From NCBI RefSeq assembly GCF_000963705.1, contig NZ_LAJY01000255.1, forward strand, positions 1 through 12,405: a DNA stretch of 12,405 bases. The letters are read 5' to 3'. This DNA is from Elstera litoralis (GTDB lineage: Bacteria; Pseudomonadota; Alphaproteobacteria; Elsterales; Elsteraceae). The notes under the pieces were generated by a model. It made no database searches, was not told where the DNA came from, and saw only the letters and a list, made by a program, of their open reading frames with translations. Position numbers and translations under genes: made by a program. Shown piece after piece: positions 1-6,703 of this stretch (the first letter of the stretch is position 1; each line of letters opens with the position of its first letter).

Positions 1-84
1 GGTAAAATCCTGCGCCAGCGCCGTTGCGCTCATCAGGCTGGCCACCATCCCGGCTGCATAAGCCGCAATCTTCATACGGGTCAC
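1..84 (-). CDS. Exported protein, N-terminal fragment (signal peptide only)
   Basis: Only the first 28 codons lie in the window; the rest is off the left edge. Starting at GTG (84-82) the protein reads MTRMKIAAYAAGMVASLMSA followed by TALA and then QDFT. This is a classic Sec signal peptide: a short basic n-region, a hydrophobic core, and an A-L-A cleavage site before QDFT. The GTG start is preferred over the in-frame ATG at 75-73 because a GAGGG motif (97-93) lies 8 nt upstream of the GTG, but about 17 nt from the ATG. The mature protein is periplasmic or outer-membrane, and its function cannot be told from what is visible. It is divergent from the HAD gene. Confidence 0.7.
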   Translation of the reverse strand, partial: MTRMKIAAYAAGMVASLMSATALAQDFT

Positions 85-208
85 GATCAAATCCCTCTCT
101 CTCGAAGCCCTAACCAAAGCCTGTCGTTCATTTCTATTTTTTTGGCACCAGCGAAGTGGGCCAATCGGTCAACTATGGCAAGACCGGGACAGGGTTGCAC
201 GCGGATTC

Positions 209-236
209 TTTGCGGATTTTACAGCATTCGTATACA
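209..236 (+). promoter_or_regulatory. Weak candidate promoter for the HAD gene
   Basis: TTTGCG (209-214), a 16-nt spacer, then TATACA (231-236), a partial match to a sigma-70-type promoter. It would place the transcript start about 45 nt before the GTG start at 288. This is read by eye. The rest of the 85-287 divergent gap shows only an A/T-run around 131-143 and no convincing promoter for the leftward gene. Confidence 0.2.
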
Positions 237-287
237 GACGGAAATCGTCTGCCGTGTCGGCTGAAACTGCAAGAAAGGGGCCGATCC

Positions 288-947
288 GTGTCGTCAATCC
301 GGGCACTTTTGTTCGATATGGATGGAACTTTGGCGGCGACCGATCCGCTGCACGCCGAAGTTTTTGCCGATGTGCTGGCCCCGCACGGGTTTACCGTCGA
401 CCATGACTTTTATCAGCGCCAGATTGCCGGGCGCACCAATCGGTTGATTTTCCAGGAACTCTTCCCGGGCCTCAGCGCGGCTGAGGCGGATGCGATGAGC
501 GATGCGAAGGAGGCGGCGTTTCGCGCGGCCTATCCGGCGCTCGACCCCTTGCCGGGGCTGCATGATTTCATCGACGCGGCTTCGGCACAGGGGCTTCGCC
601 TCGCGCTTGTGACCAACGCCCCGCGCGCTAATGCCGATCATGTTCTGTCGGCTTTGGGGCTTGCGGCGCGGTTTGCCGAAATTGTAACGGTGGATGTCGT
701 GCCGCGCGGCAAGCCGCACCCCGATCCGTATCAGGAGGCGCTGCGCCGCTTCGGCCTCGCCCCCCATCAAGCGATTGCGTTCGAGGATAGCCCCACGGGA
801 CTGCGCGCCGCCTTGGCTGCGGGCGTGCCGACGGTCGGGCTGGCAACCACGCTGACCGCCGAGGCGCTGCAAGCCTTGGGCGCGCGCTGGGCTGCGCCCG
901 ATTACCTCGGCTTGTCGCTTCCAGCCCTTCTGGCCGAAGCGGGGTAG
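288..947 (+). CDS. HAD-family hydrolase, beta-phosphoglucomutase-like (subfamily IA)
   Basis: A 219-aa cytoplasmic haloacid-dehalogenase-superfamily enzyme. All four catalytic motifs are visible: motif I FDMDGT with nucleophile D10 and acid/base D12; motif II VTNAP (T109, N110); motif III GKPHPDPY with K142; and motif IV FEDSPTG with E166/D167 for Mg2+. The helical cap lies between motif I and about residue 85. Length and motifs fit the sugar-phosphate phosphatase/beta-phosphoglucomutase group (CbbY, GPH and PGMB relatives), but the substrate cannot be read from sequence. The open frame extends back to 156, but the GTG at 288 is chosen. AAGGGG (275-280) sits 7 nt upstream of it, and the residues before it do not resemble the family. 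It converges with the regulator gene, leaving 6 nt between stop codons and no obvious terminator hairpin. Confidence 0.88.
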   Translation: MSSIRALLFDMDGTLAATDPLHAEVFADVLAPHGFTVDHDFYQRQIAGRTNRLIFQELFPGLSAAEADAMSDAKEAAFRAAYPALDPLPGLHDFIDAASAQGLRLALVTNAPRANADHVLSALGLAARFAEIVTVDVVPRGKPHPDPYQEALRRFGLAPHQAIAFEDSPTGLRAALAAGVPTVGLATTLTAEALQALGARWAAPDYLGLSLPALLAEAG

Positions 948-953
948 CGGGGT

Positions 954-1628
954 TTACTCTTCGGCGATCCAGCGGTAGCCGAAGCCGGGGTAATTGTGAA
1001 TGGCGGTGAACTGCTTATCGGCTTCTTTGAACTTCTGGCGAATGCGCTTCACCATTGCGCGTACATTGGCGCGATAGCCATCGGTGCCGGTCCCGGCGAT
1101 AAAGCCGATGCCCTTCACCGTGTCGTAAATATCGCGATAGCTGGCGTCCTGCCCGGCCTTGTCGACCAGCAGTTGCACGACCCGGAATTCCGACAGCGTC
1201 AGATCGACGCGATGGCCGCGCCATTCAATGCGGGCGGCGGCGCCATCGAGCCGCAACTGGCCGATTTGGCGCATGTTCGCCGCCTCCTGCGGACGGCCCG
1301 ACATGGCCCCCATTGCGCGCAGCGAGTTCGAGAGGGCCTCGCCATCGGTGCGGGTGCCGGGCACCAGCAGCATCGGTGTTTCCGGGCTGGCGGCTTGCAG
1401 ATCGGCCAGATCCATCGATGAGACCGAGGCGCTATCGATCACCATCAAGGCAAATTCGGAGGCCTGCGGGTCGGACTCATCCATCGCGACCAGCGGCGAA
1501 ACCGCATACCCGGCGTCGGTGAGGGCCGAGGCCCAGGCCAGACCCTGATCGGGCTGATCGCAGAGCATGGCAACGCGCGGCGATGCCGGAGCATCGGTGG
1601 CAAGGGCGGAGGGGTGGGCCTGGGTCAT
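954..1628 (-). CDS. OmpR/PhoB-type winged-helix regulator with degenerate receiver domain
   Basis: A 224-aa DNA-binding transcription regulator. The C-terminal part (about 122-221) is a clear OmpR/PhoB (Trans_reg_C) winged helix: VDLTLSEFRVVQLL, a recognition helix around 184-200 rich in Arg/Lys (GYRANVRAMVKRIRQKF), and the terminal wing NYPGFGYRW. This is close in style to alphaproteobacterial ChvI-like regulators. The N-terminal part (about 17-105) aligns with a receiver in outline: VAMLCD is strand 1, ALMVID strand 3 with D65 at the phosphoacceptor place, and TPMLLVPG strand 4. But only one of the two acidic-pocket residues is present (C23-D24), and no conserved strand-5 Lys is visible. 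The start at ATG 1628 is chosen because GGAG lies 9 nt upstream; an in-frame ATG at 1646 would overlap this ribosome site. No sensor kinase is adjacent. It is divergent from the photolyase, so could control it, but that is a guess from position. Confidence 0.85.
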   Translation of the reverse strand: MTQAHPSALATDAPASPRVAMLCDQPDQGLAWASALTDAGYAVSPLVAMDESDPQASEFALMVIDSASVSSMDLADLQAASPETPMLLVPGTRTDGEALSNSLRAMGAMSGRPQEAANMRQIGQLRLDGAAARIEWRGHRVDLTLSEFRVVQLLVDKAGQDASYRDIYDTVKGIGFIAGTGTDGYRANVRAMVKRIRQKFKEADKQFTAIHNYPGFGYRWIAEE

Positions 1629-1681
1629 AGGTTTTTTCTCCTGCATTCCGACTCTCGGGCAAGAAAATATCGAGTCGATTT

Positions 1682-1711
1682 AATATAATCATAGTCAGGG
1701 GGGAGGGGCAA
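1682..1711 (-). promoter_or_regulatory. Candidate promoter of the winged-helix regulator
   Basis: On the minus strand TTGCCC (1711-1706), an 18-nt spacer and TATATT (1687-1682) resemble -35 and -10 boxes. They would start a transcript about 45-50 nt before the ATG at 1628. The -10 lies in a short AT-rich patch inside otherwise GC-rich DNA, which supports it. Read by eye, not tested. Confidence 0.35.
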
Positions 1712-1750
1712 GGCTTTCTGAAACCATCTCGTCACACCGGCGCTCTTTTC

Positions 1751-1780
1751 TTGATAAGGGCTCGATTATAGGCGTATTTT
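1751..1780 (+). promoter_or_regulatory. Candidate promoter of the photolyase gene
   Basis: TTGATA (1751-1756), an 18-nt spacer and TATTTT (1775-1780) form a plausible sigma-70-type promoter. It is back to back with the candidate promoter of the leftward regulator in the 235-nt divergent gap. The resulting leader would be about 75 nt, ending in AGGGA about 10 nt before the ATG at 1864. Read by eye. Confidence 0.35.
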
Positions 1781-1863
1781 AGAGAAATATGTCCAAAAGC
1801 CCGACTTGTCCTACTCGCCCATCGCCTTAGATTTAGGGGCCTGTTAGCAGGGAAGCGGGCGAA

Positions 1864-3389
1864 ATGCTTCAGATTGTCTGGTTTAAGCGCGACTTGCGGT
1901 TGCAAAATCATGCGCCCCTCTGCGATGCGGTGGCGGCAGGGCCAGTCTTACCGCTTTATATTCTTGAGCCTGAATTGTGGCAGCAACCGGACGTATCGGC
2001 GCGGCATTGGCGCGTACTGCGGCCCTGTCTTGAAACCCTCGCCGCCGAGCTTGCCGCCCTGGGGCAGGGTCTGATTGTCCGCACCGGCGCGGCGGTGGCG
2101 GTGCTGGCGGCCTTGAGGCGACAGATCGGGCCGTTCAATTTGTGGAGCCACGAGGAAACCGGATCGCTCTGGACCTATCGGCGCGATCAGGCGGTCGCCG
2201 CTTGGTGCCGGGCGGAGGGGATCGTTTGGCGCGAGCAGCCGCAAACCGGCGTCGTGCGTCGGCTGCGGTCGCGCGCGGGTTGGGCGGAGCAGTGGCAGCG
2301 GCGCATGGATCAGCCGCTTCTTCCAGCGCCGCAGGGGGTGCCGTCATTGGCGGCGCAGGGATTGATCCTGGCGTCCGACCCGCTACCCGCGCGTCTGGGC
2401 ACGCCGATGGGTCCTGCCGACGGCAGCGGCGAGCAACCGGGCGACCGCGCGATGGGGCTTCGGCTGCTGGATAGTTTCGTTCACCGCCGCGCCGCGCACT
2501 ATTCGAAAGGGCTGTCGAGCCCGCTCAGCGCGCCGCACGCCTGTTCCCGGCTCAGCCCGGCTTTGGCGCTGGGCACGCTGTCGATGGCGGAAGTGGTGCA
2601 GCGGCTGCGGTACGCCTCCGACCTTCAGCCCGATGCACCGCGCGCGCTGCGGGGCGGAGTGAAAGCCTGCCTCAGCCGCCTCGCCTGGCACTGCCATTTC
2701 ATGCAAAAGCTCGAAGATCAGCCAGCCTCGAAACCACCTGCCTGCACCCGGCGGTCGCGGGGCTGCGCGGCACCGATCCCGTGCTGCTGGCGGCCTGGAC
2801 GCGGGGGGAAACCGGCATTCCCTTTATCGATGCCTGTATGCGGGCGCTGGTGGCGACCGGGTGGATCAATTTTCGCATGCGGGCGATGCTCTGTTCCTTT
2901 GCCGCCTACCAGCTTTGGCAGGATTGGCGGCTACCGGCGCAGCATCTGGCCCGCTGCTTCATCGATTACGAGCCGGGCATTCATTACCCCCAGGTGCAGA
3001 TGCAGTCGGGCACCACCGGCATCAATACGCTGCGGATTTATAATCCAGTGAAACAGGGGTTGGATCACGATCCCGAGGGTGTGTTTCTGCGCAAATGGCT
3101 GCCGGAACTGGCCGATTTGCCGACCCCTCTGTTGCATGAACCGTGGAAAGCCGAAACGCCCCTATTGCGCGCGGCGGGGGTGCGGCTCGATAGCACCTAT
3201 CCGCGCCCGATTGTGGAGAGTGAGGCGGCCGCGCGCTTTGCCCGGCAAACCCTCTGGGCGCTGCGCCGGGGGCCGGAGTTTCGCTCGGTGGCGGCAAACC
3301 TCGTCGAAAAACACGGTAGCCGCAAAAGGCCGCCCTCAGCGGGCCAGACGGTACACGATTCGCGTCAGGGAAGCTTGTTCGACGCTTAA
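1864..3389 (+). pseudogene. Cryptochrome/photolyase-family flavoprotein, frameshifted
   Basis: An FAD-dependent DNA photolyase/cryptochrome homologue, expected to use blue light to repair UV pyrimidine dimers. Residues 1-130 are the photolyase alpha/beta domain (MLQIVWFKRDLRL; SHEETG at 95-100; then the TGVVRRLRSRAGW region). Residues 205 onward are the helical FAD-binding domain (YSKGLSSPLSAPHACSRLSP; LAWHCHFMQKLED). The frame is lost after LEDQP: residues 1-287 read from 1864, but the remainder, starting SLETTCLHPAVAG at 2724, reads in the -1 frame. That remainder carries TGIPFIDACMRAL, GWINFRMRAM, DYEPGIHYPQ and a typical C-terminus. One extra base at 2722-2724 (for example CC to CCC in CAGCCAGC) restores a 508-aa protein of normal family length. 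No slippery heptamer is seen. The ATG at 1864 has AGGGA upstream. Sequencing error or recent mutation are both possible. Whether the family member is a CPD or 6-4 photolyase cannot be decided. Confidence 0.85.
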
Positions 3390-3866
3390 GCGGCAGGCGC
3401 TTCGAAGGTCAGATAGGGGCCGTGGGCGCTCTCGCCGCTATCGATAATTGTCCAGCCGTGGGCCAGATAGAAGGCCTGCGCCAGCCGATTGAAGGTCAGG
3501 CACTTCAGCGTCATCCGCCCGCGCGTGGTTCGAATAACATGCGCGAGCAGCGCGCTGCCGATCCCGCGCCCTTGCGCCTTGCGGTCGATATAGAGCGAAT
3601 GCAAAAACGCACTCTGAAGATAGACCGAGGCAAAGCCGACCGGCTGCGCGCCACTTTCGGCGAGCCAGACGAGTTCGCCTTGCGTATCGCGATGAAAATC
3701 TTCGAACTTGAAGCTTTCAGCGGGCACCCAGCTAAAAAGTTTCGCGCCGAACCTCTAAATAGAGATCGGCAAGCACTGGGTAATCGCGTAGTTCCGCCCT
3801 GCGAATTTTGATTTCCGAGGGCGGAGGCCTTGTCCTGGAAGAGGGGGAGCTTCCGGTTTGGGACAA
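3386..3866 (-). pseudogene. GNAT N-acetyltransferase, frameshifted
   Basis: An acetyl-CoA-dependent GNAT-fold acetyltransferase of unknown substrate. The acetyl-CoA-binding motif A is clear (LYIDRKAQGRGIGSALL, with the Q-x-x-G-x-G pattern), followed by the motif B region NRLAQAFYLAHGW. The longest intact frame starts only at GTG 3727, but upstream DNA in another frame encodes the missing first strands: KIRRAELRDYPVLADLYLEV then RRETF, directly continued by SWVPAESFKF. The join is a run of five T on the minus strand (3738-3734); four T would give TTT AGC TGG and one continuous 159-aa protein of usual GNAT length. As written, the N-terminal frame hits TAG at 3734-3732. No ATG or GTG opens the N-terminal frame before the domain begins. 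TTG at 3866, 2 nt after the preceding gene's stop, is the best start and implies translational coupling. The stop overlaps the photolyase stop within TTAA. Confidence 0.78.
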
Positions 3867-3868
3867 AA

Positions 3869-4060
3869 TTAGCCTACGAAATTGCGCGCAAATTCATCAG
3901 CAATTTGCTTCGAGGCAAAGCTGAATTCATACGTCACCGATGCGGGGGACACGTCGACGCGGCTCATGTACTGCGCATCGCGGATTTCGAGCCATTCGCC
4001 CAGGGTCGTTTCGTCTGCGGTCGCTTCAGGAATACGCACCAAAAAAGGAAAGTCCGTCAT
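3869..4060 (-). CDS. Small hypothetical protein, 63 aa
   Basis: A short acidic, soluble-looking protein (MTDFPFLVRIPEA at the start, KQIADEFARNFVG at the end) with no family I recognise. It has no signal peptide, membrane segment or Cys pair. The pattern suggests a compact alpha/beta fold: an FPFLVRIP strand, then helix (TLGEWLEIRDAQY), strands (SRVDVSPASVTYEFSF) and an amphipathic C-terminal helix. The ATG at 4060 is chosen because a perfect GGAGG (4070-4066) lies 5 nt upstream; the longer frame would begin at a TTG overlapping that site. It is followed after 2 nt by the likely TTG start of the GNAT gene, so the two are probably co-transcribed. The strong ribosome site, codon use typical of the window and tight spacing support a real gene. 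The gap upstream to 4143 holds no clear promoter. Confidence 0.62.
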   Translation of the reverse strand: MTDFPFLVRIPEATADETTLGEWLEIRDAQYMSRVDVSPASVTYEFSFASKQIADEFARNFVG

Positions 4061-4143
4061 GCCAGCCTCCAAGTCTATCGGCCCTCGGGTCGGTTTTGAC
4101 TACCGCCTCTCACTCATCTAACGGGGATGGTCCCACAGATCGA

Positions 4144-4941
4144 TTACCGAACGGTAAAGACATTTGAAGAGAATTGAGTGAAATTAGGTAGTATTAATTC
4201 GGCGTCCAGCAAGTTTTGCGTGACCGGATGCGTGGGGCGCGCAAAAATCTCGGCGGTTGGGCCAAGCTCTACACGCCGCCCTTCGGCCATCACCAACACC
4301 CGATCCGCCACCGCCCGCACCGCCAGCAGGTTATGGGAAATGAACAGAATCGCCAGCCGATGCCGAGTGCGAAGCTCTCCTAAAAGTGCCAGAATCTGCG
4401 CCTGAACCGAAAGGTCGAGCGCCGAGGTTGGTTCGTCGGCGATCAGCAGGCGCGGGTTCGGCATCAGGGCACGGGCGAGGGCGATGCGCTGCCGCTGCCC
4501 GCCGGAGAATTCATGGGGATAGCGTGTGGCAACCTCCGGCGACAGCCCGACCTCTTCGAGCATATCGCGCATGCGAGATATGCGCTGGCTGCGGGGGAGT
4601 GCGCTGCGATAGAGCGGCTCTTGCAGGCTCCAACCGATCGTGCGGCGCGGGTTCAGCGAACGATGAGGGTCTTGAAACACCATCTGCACCGGAACACAGC
4701 CCTCCGGCAGCGCGGCCCAGCGGATGGCCCCGGCGCTGGGGCGGTCCAATCCGGCGATAACGCGCGCGAGGGTGGATTTGCCGCAGCCGCTCTCCCCGAC
4801 AATCGCCAAACATTCGCCTTCGGCCACCGCAAAGGACATATTGGCGACGGCGGTGAACTGCGGCGCGGGGGCGAATAGGCGCGGGCGCGGCAGGGGATAG
4901 CTTCGGCTCAGCGCGTCGATTTCCAGCAGCGGCCCTCTCAT
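4144..4941 (-). CDS. DppF/OppF-type ABC transporter ATP-binding protein
   Basis: A 265-aa cytoplasmic ATPase, the second nucleotide-binding subunit of the peptide importer. All ABC motifs are intact: Walker A GESGCGKST (49-57), Q-loop Q90 in VFQDPHRSLNP, signature FSGGQRQR (145-152), Walker B LLIADEP with E170, and switch H203. It is shorter than many DppF proteins (about 320 aa) because the C-terminal oligo_HPY extension is nearly absent; the protein ends soon after THPVTQNLLDAEL. The last dozen codons (NFTQFSSNVFTVR) are markedly AT-rich compared with the rest, as if the frame runs on into former 3' untranslated DNA. The ATG overlaps the stop of the DppD-type gene by 4 nt (ATGA), so translation is likely coupled. 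It is the last gene of the operon. A small palindrome TACCG-AA-CGGTA (4145-4156) overlaps the stop. Confidence 0.9.
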   Translation of the reverse strand: MRGPLLEIDALSRSYPLPRPRLFAPAPQFTAVANMSFAVAEGECLAIVGESGCGKSTLARVIAGLDRPSAGAIRWAALPEGCVPVQMVFQDPHRSLNPRRTIGWSLQEPLYRSALPRSQRISRMRDMLEEVGLSPEVATRYPHEFSGGQRQRIALARALMPNPRLLIADEPTSALDLSVQAQILALLGELRTRHRLAILFISHNLLAVRAVADRVLVMAEGRRVELGPTAEIFARPTHPVTQNLLDAELILPNFTQFSSNVFTVR

Positions 4942-5888
4942 CGCAGCGCCTCCGCCTGCCAGCAGGCGACATGGCGGGAGCCGAGGGCGCGCAGGGTTTG
5001 CGGGGCCGCGCAGGGGGGCTGCCGGAAGGCGCAGCGCGGGGCGAAGCGGCAGCCGGTCCCGCGTTCTTGCGGTGTTGGAAGCGTGCCGGGGATGGGGGTT
5101 AGCGCCTCCCCAAGGCTCGGAACGGCAGCACGAAGCCCCCTCAAATAAGGGTGATGCGGCTGGGTCAGTAGGTCCAGCGTCGGCCCGGTTTCCACCGCTT
5201 GCCCGGCATAGAGCACGAGCAGGCGCTGCGTGAGCCGGGCGACGACGCCGAGATCGTGGCTGACCAGCAGCAACCCGAGCCCGCGCGCCTCGGTCAGATC
5301 GTGCAGCAGGGCGAGAATCTGGCGCTGAACGGTCACGTCCAGCGCCGTGGTCGGTTCGTCGGCGATGAGCAGATCGGGATTGCCCGATAACGCCACGGCC
5401 AGCCCCACCCGCTGCCGCTGGCCGCCGGACAGCGCGTGCGGGTAAGCATCAATCCGCCGGGCGGGATCGGGCAAATGCACCTGCGCTAAGAGATCCAATA
5501 CCGCTTGCCGCAGCGCCGATCCGCGCAAGCCTTGGTGGAGGGCAATCCCCTCGCCGATTTGGTCGCCGATGGTCAGCATCGGGTGCAGCGCCGTCATCGG
5601 CTCCTGAAACACCATGCCGATGCGCCGCCCGCGATAGGCGCGGCGAGCCTCGGCGGGGAGGGTCAGAAGATCAATCCCGTCGAAGCGAATGGCACCGCTA
5701 GCAACGGCTCCCTCCGGCAACAGCCCGAGAATGGCGAGCGCCAGCAGCGTTTTGCCCGACCCGCTTTCGCCGACCACGCCTAAGCGCTCGCCGCGCCCGA
5801 GGCTGAGGCTGACCTCTTCCAGAACCGGCAACGGCGTGCCGTTGAGGCCGAGGGGCAGCGTTACGGTGAGCCGGTCGATCTCCAGCAT
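4938..5888 (-). CDS. DppD/OppD-type ABC transporter ATP-binding protein
   Basis: A 316-aa ATPase of the peptide/nickel importer family. Walker A is GESGSGKT (40-47), Q-loop Q95 in VFQEPMTALHP, signature LSGGQ (153-157), Walker B LLIADEP with E178, and switch H211. The C-terminal oligopeptide domain is complete: HHPYLRGLRAAVP, then a four-cysteine pattern C280, C286, C293, C309 in GTGCRFAPRC and later. This Cys set is conserved in OppD/DppD proteins, and an iron-sulfur cluster has been described there in mycobacterial homologues. The frame stays open far upstream to 6737, but ATG 5888 is chosen because the N-terminus MLEIDRLTV is the usual family start and it overlaps the permease stop as TGATG. 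The next gene overlaps by 4 nt. Confidence 0.92.
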   Translation of the reverse strand: MLEIDRLTVTLPLGLNGTPLPVLEEVSLSLGRGERLGVVGESGSGKTLLALAILGLLPEGAVASGAIRFDGIDLLTLPAEARRAYRGRRIGMVFQEPMTALHPMLTIGDQIGEGIALHQGLRGSALRQAVLDLLAQVHLPDPARRIDAYPHALSGGQRQRVGLAVALSGNPDLLIADEPTTALDVTVQRQILALLHDLTEARGLGLLLVSHDLGVVARLTQRLLVLYAGQAVETGPTLDLLTQPHHPYLRGLRAAVPSLGEALTPIPGTLPTPQERGTGCRFAPRCAFRQPPCAAPQTLRALGSRHVACWQAEALR

Positions 5889-6700
5889 CAGCGCGCGCCT
5901 TTCGGGTCGAGCCAGTCGCGCAACCCATCGCCGAGCAGATTGAAGCCGAGCACCGCGAGCGCAATCGCCGTGCCCGGCAGCAGGGCCAGATAGGGCGCAC
6001 GGGTCAGATAGGTTTGCGCATCGGCCAGCATCCGCCCCCAACTGGGATGGGGCGGGGCAATGCCAACGCCGAGGAACGACAGGCCCGCTTCGGTGAGAAT
6101 GGCGAGCGCCAGTTGGATCGTCGCCTGCACGATCAGCCCGCCCGCGATCATCGGCAGCACATGGTCCCAGGCGATGCGGGCGCTGCCTTTGCCGGACAGA
6201 AGCGCCGCGCGGATGTAATCTTGGGTGAGCACCGAGAGCGCGGCGGCGCGGGTGACGCGGGCGAAAACGGGGATATTGAACAGGCCAATCGCCAGCACCG
6301 CCGTTCCCGCCCCGCCGCCGATCAGGGCCGCGAGCACAATCGCCGACAGAATAGCTGGGAAGGCGAACAGCAGATCGGTGAGGCGCAGCACCAGCGCTTC
6401 GATCCAACCGCGTTTCAACGCCGCCAGCAGGCCGAGGGCCACGCCCGCCATCAGCCCAACCGCGACGGCGGCCAGCGCTACGGTGAGCGAATTCCACGCG
6501 CCGACCATCAATTGCGCGGCAAGGTCGCGCCCCATCGCGTCGGTGCCAAGCCCGCCCGCGCCGCCGAACGGTGCCTGCAATCGCTGCGGAATGCGCATGC
6601 GCAAAGGGTCGGCGGGCAGCCAGACGCGCGAGAGCAGCGCGAGCAGCGCGGTCGAGCCCGAGAGGGCAAGGCCGATCCACAGCGAGAGCGTTCCGCGCAT
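5888..6700 (-). CDS. DppC/OppC-type ABC transporter permease
   Basis: A 270-aa inner-membrane permease with about six hydrophobic segments (BPD_transp_1 family). An N-terminal helix (about 7-27) is followed by the DppC hallmark LGTDAMGRDL (51-60), then a transmembrane core. The cytoplasmic EAA-type loop (about 160-180, DYIRAALLSGKGSARIAWDH) docks with the ATPases; its usual A-R-A-x-G core is altered to AALLSGKG. The conserved C-terminal stretch is AGLSFLGVGIAPPHPSWGRM (205-224). It pairs with the DppB-type permease to form the channel. It starts 3 nt after that gene's stop and shares one base with the next gene's start, so it is in the same operon. Length is a little short of the usual 280-300 aa because the N-terminal cytoplasmic tail is minimal. 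Confidence 0.92.
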   Translation of the reverse strand: MRGTLSLWIGLALSGSTALLALLSRVWLPADPLRMRIPQRLQAPFGGAGGLGTDAMGRDLAAQLMVGAWNSLTVALAAVAVGLMAGVALGLLAALKRGWIEALVLRLTDLLFAFPAILSAIVLAALIGGGAGTAVLAIGLFNIPVFARVTRAAALSVLTQDYIRAALLSGKGSARIAWDHVLPMIAGGLIVQATIQLALAILTEAGLSFLGVGIAPPHPSWGRMLADAQTYLTRAPYLALLPGTAIALAVLGFNLLGDGLRDWLDPKGAR

Positions 6701-6703
6701 CGC

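Noticed and set aside
294..872. A 192-codon open frame antisense to the HAD gene
   Set aside because: The HAD motifs on the plus strand are complete; the antisense product is Arg/Gly/Gln-rich and has no recognisable pattern.
2700..2740. Programmed -1 frameshift in the photolyase
   Set aside because: No slippery heptamer or nearby stimulatory structure is visible, and the truncated product would lack the flavin pocket. A missing base is simpler.
4120..4143. GGGA-CCA-TCCC as a terminator for the importer operon
   Set aside because: The stem is only four pairs and lacks a following T-run on the minus strand.
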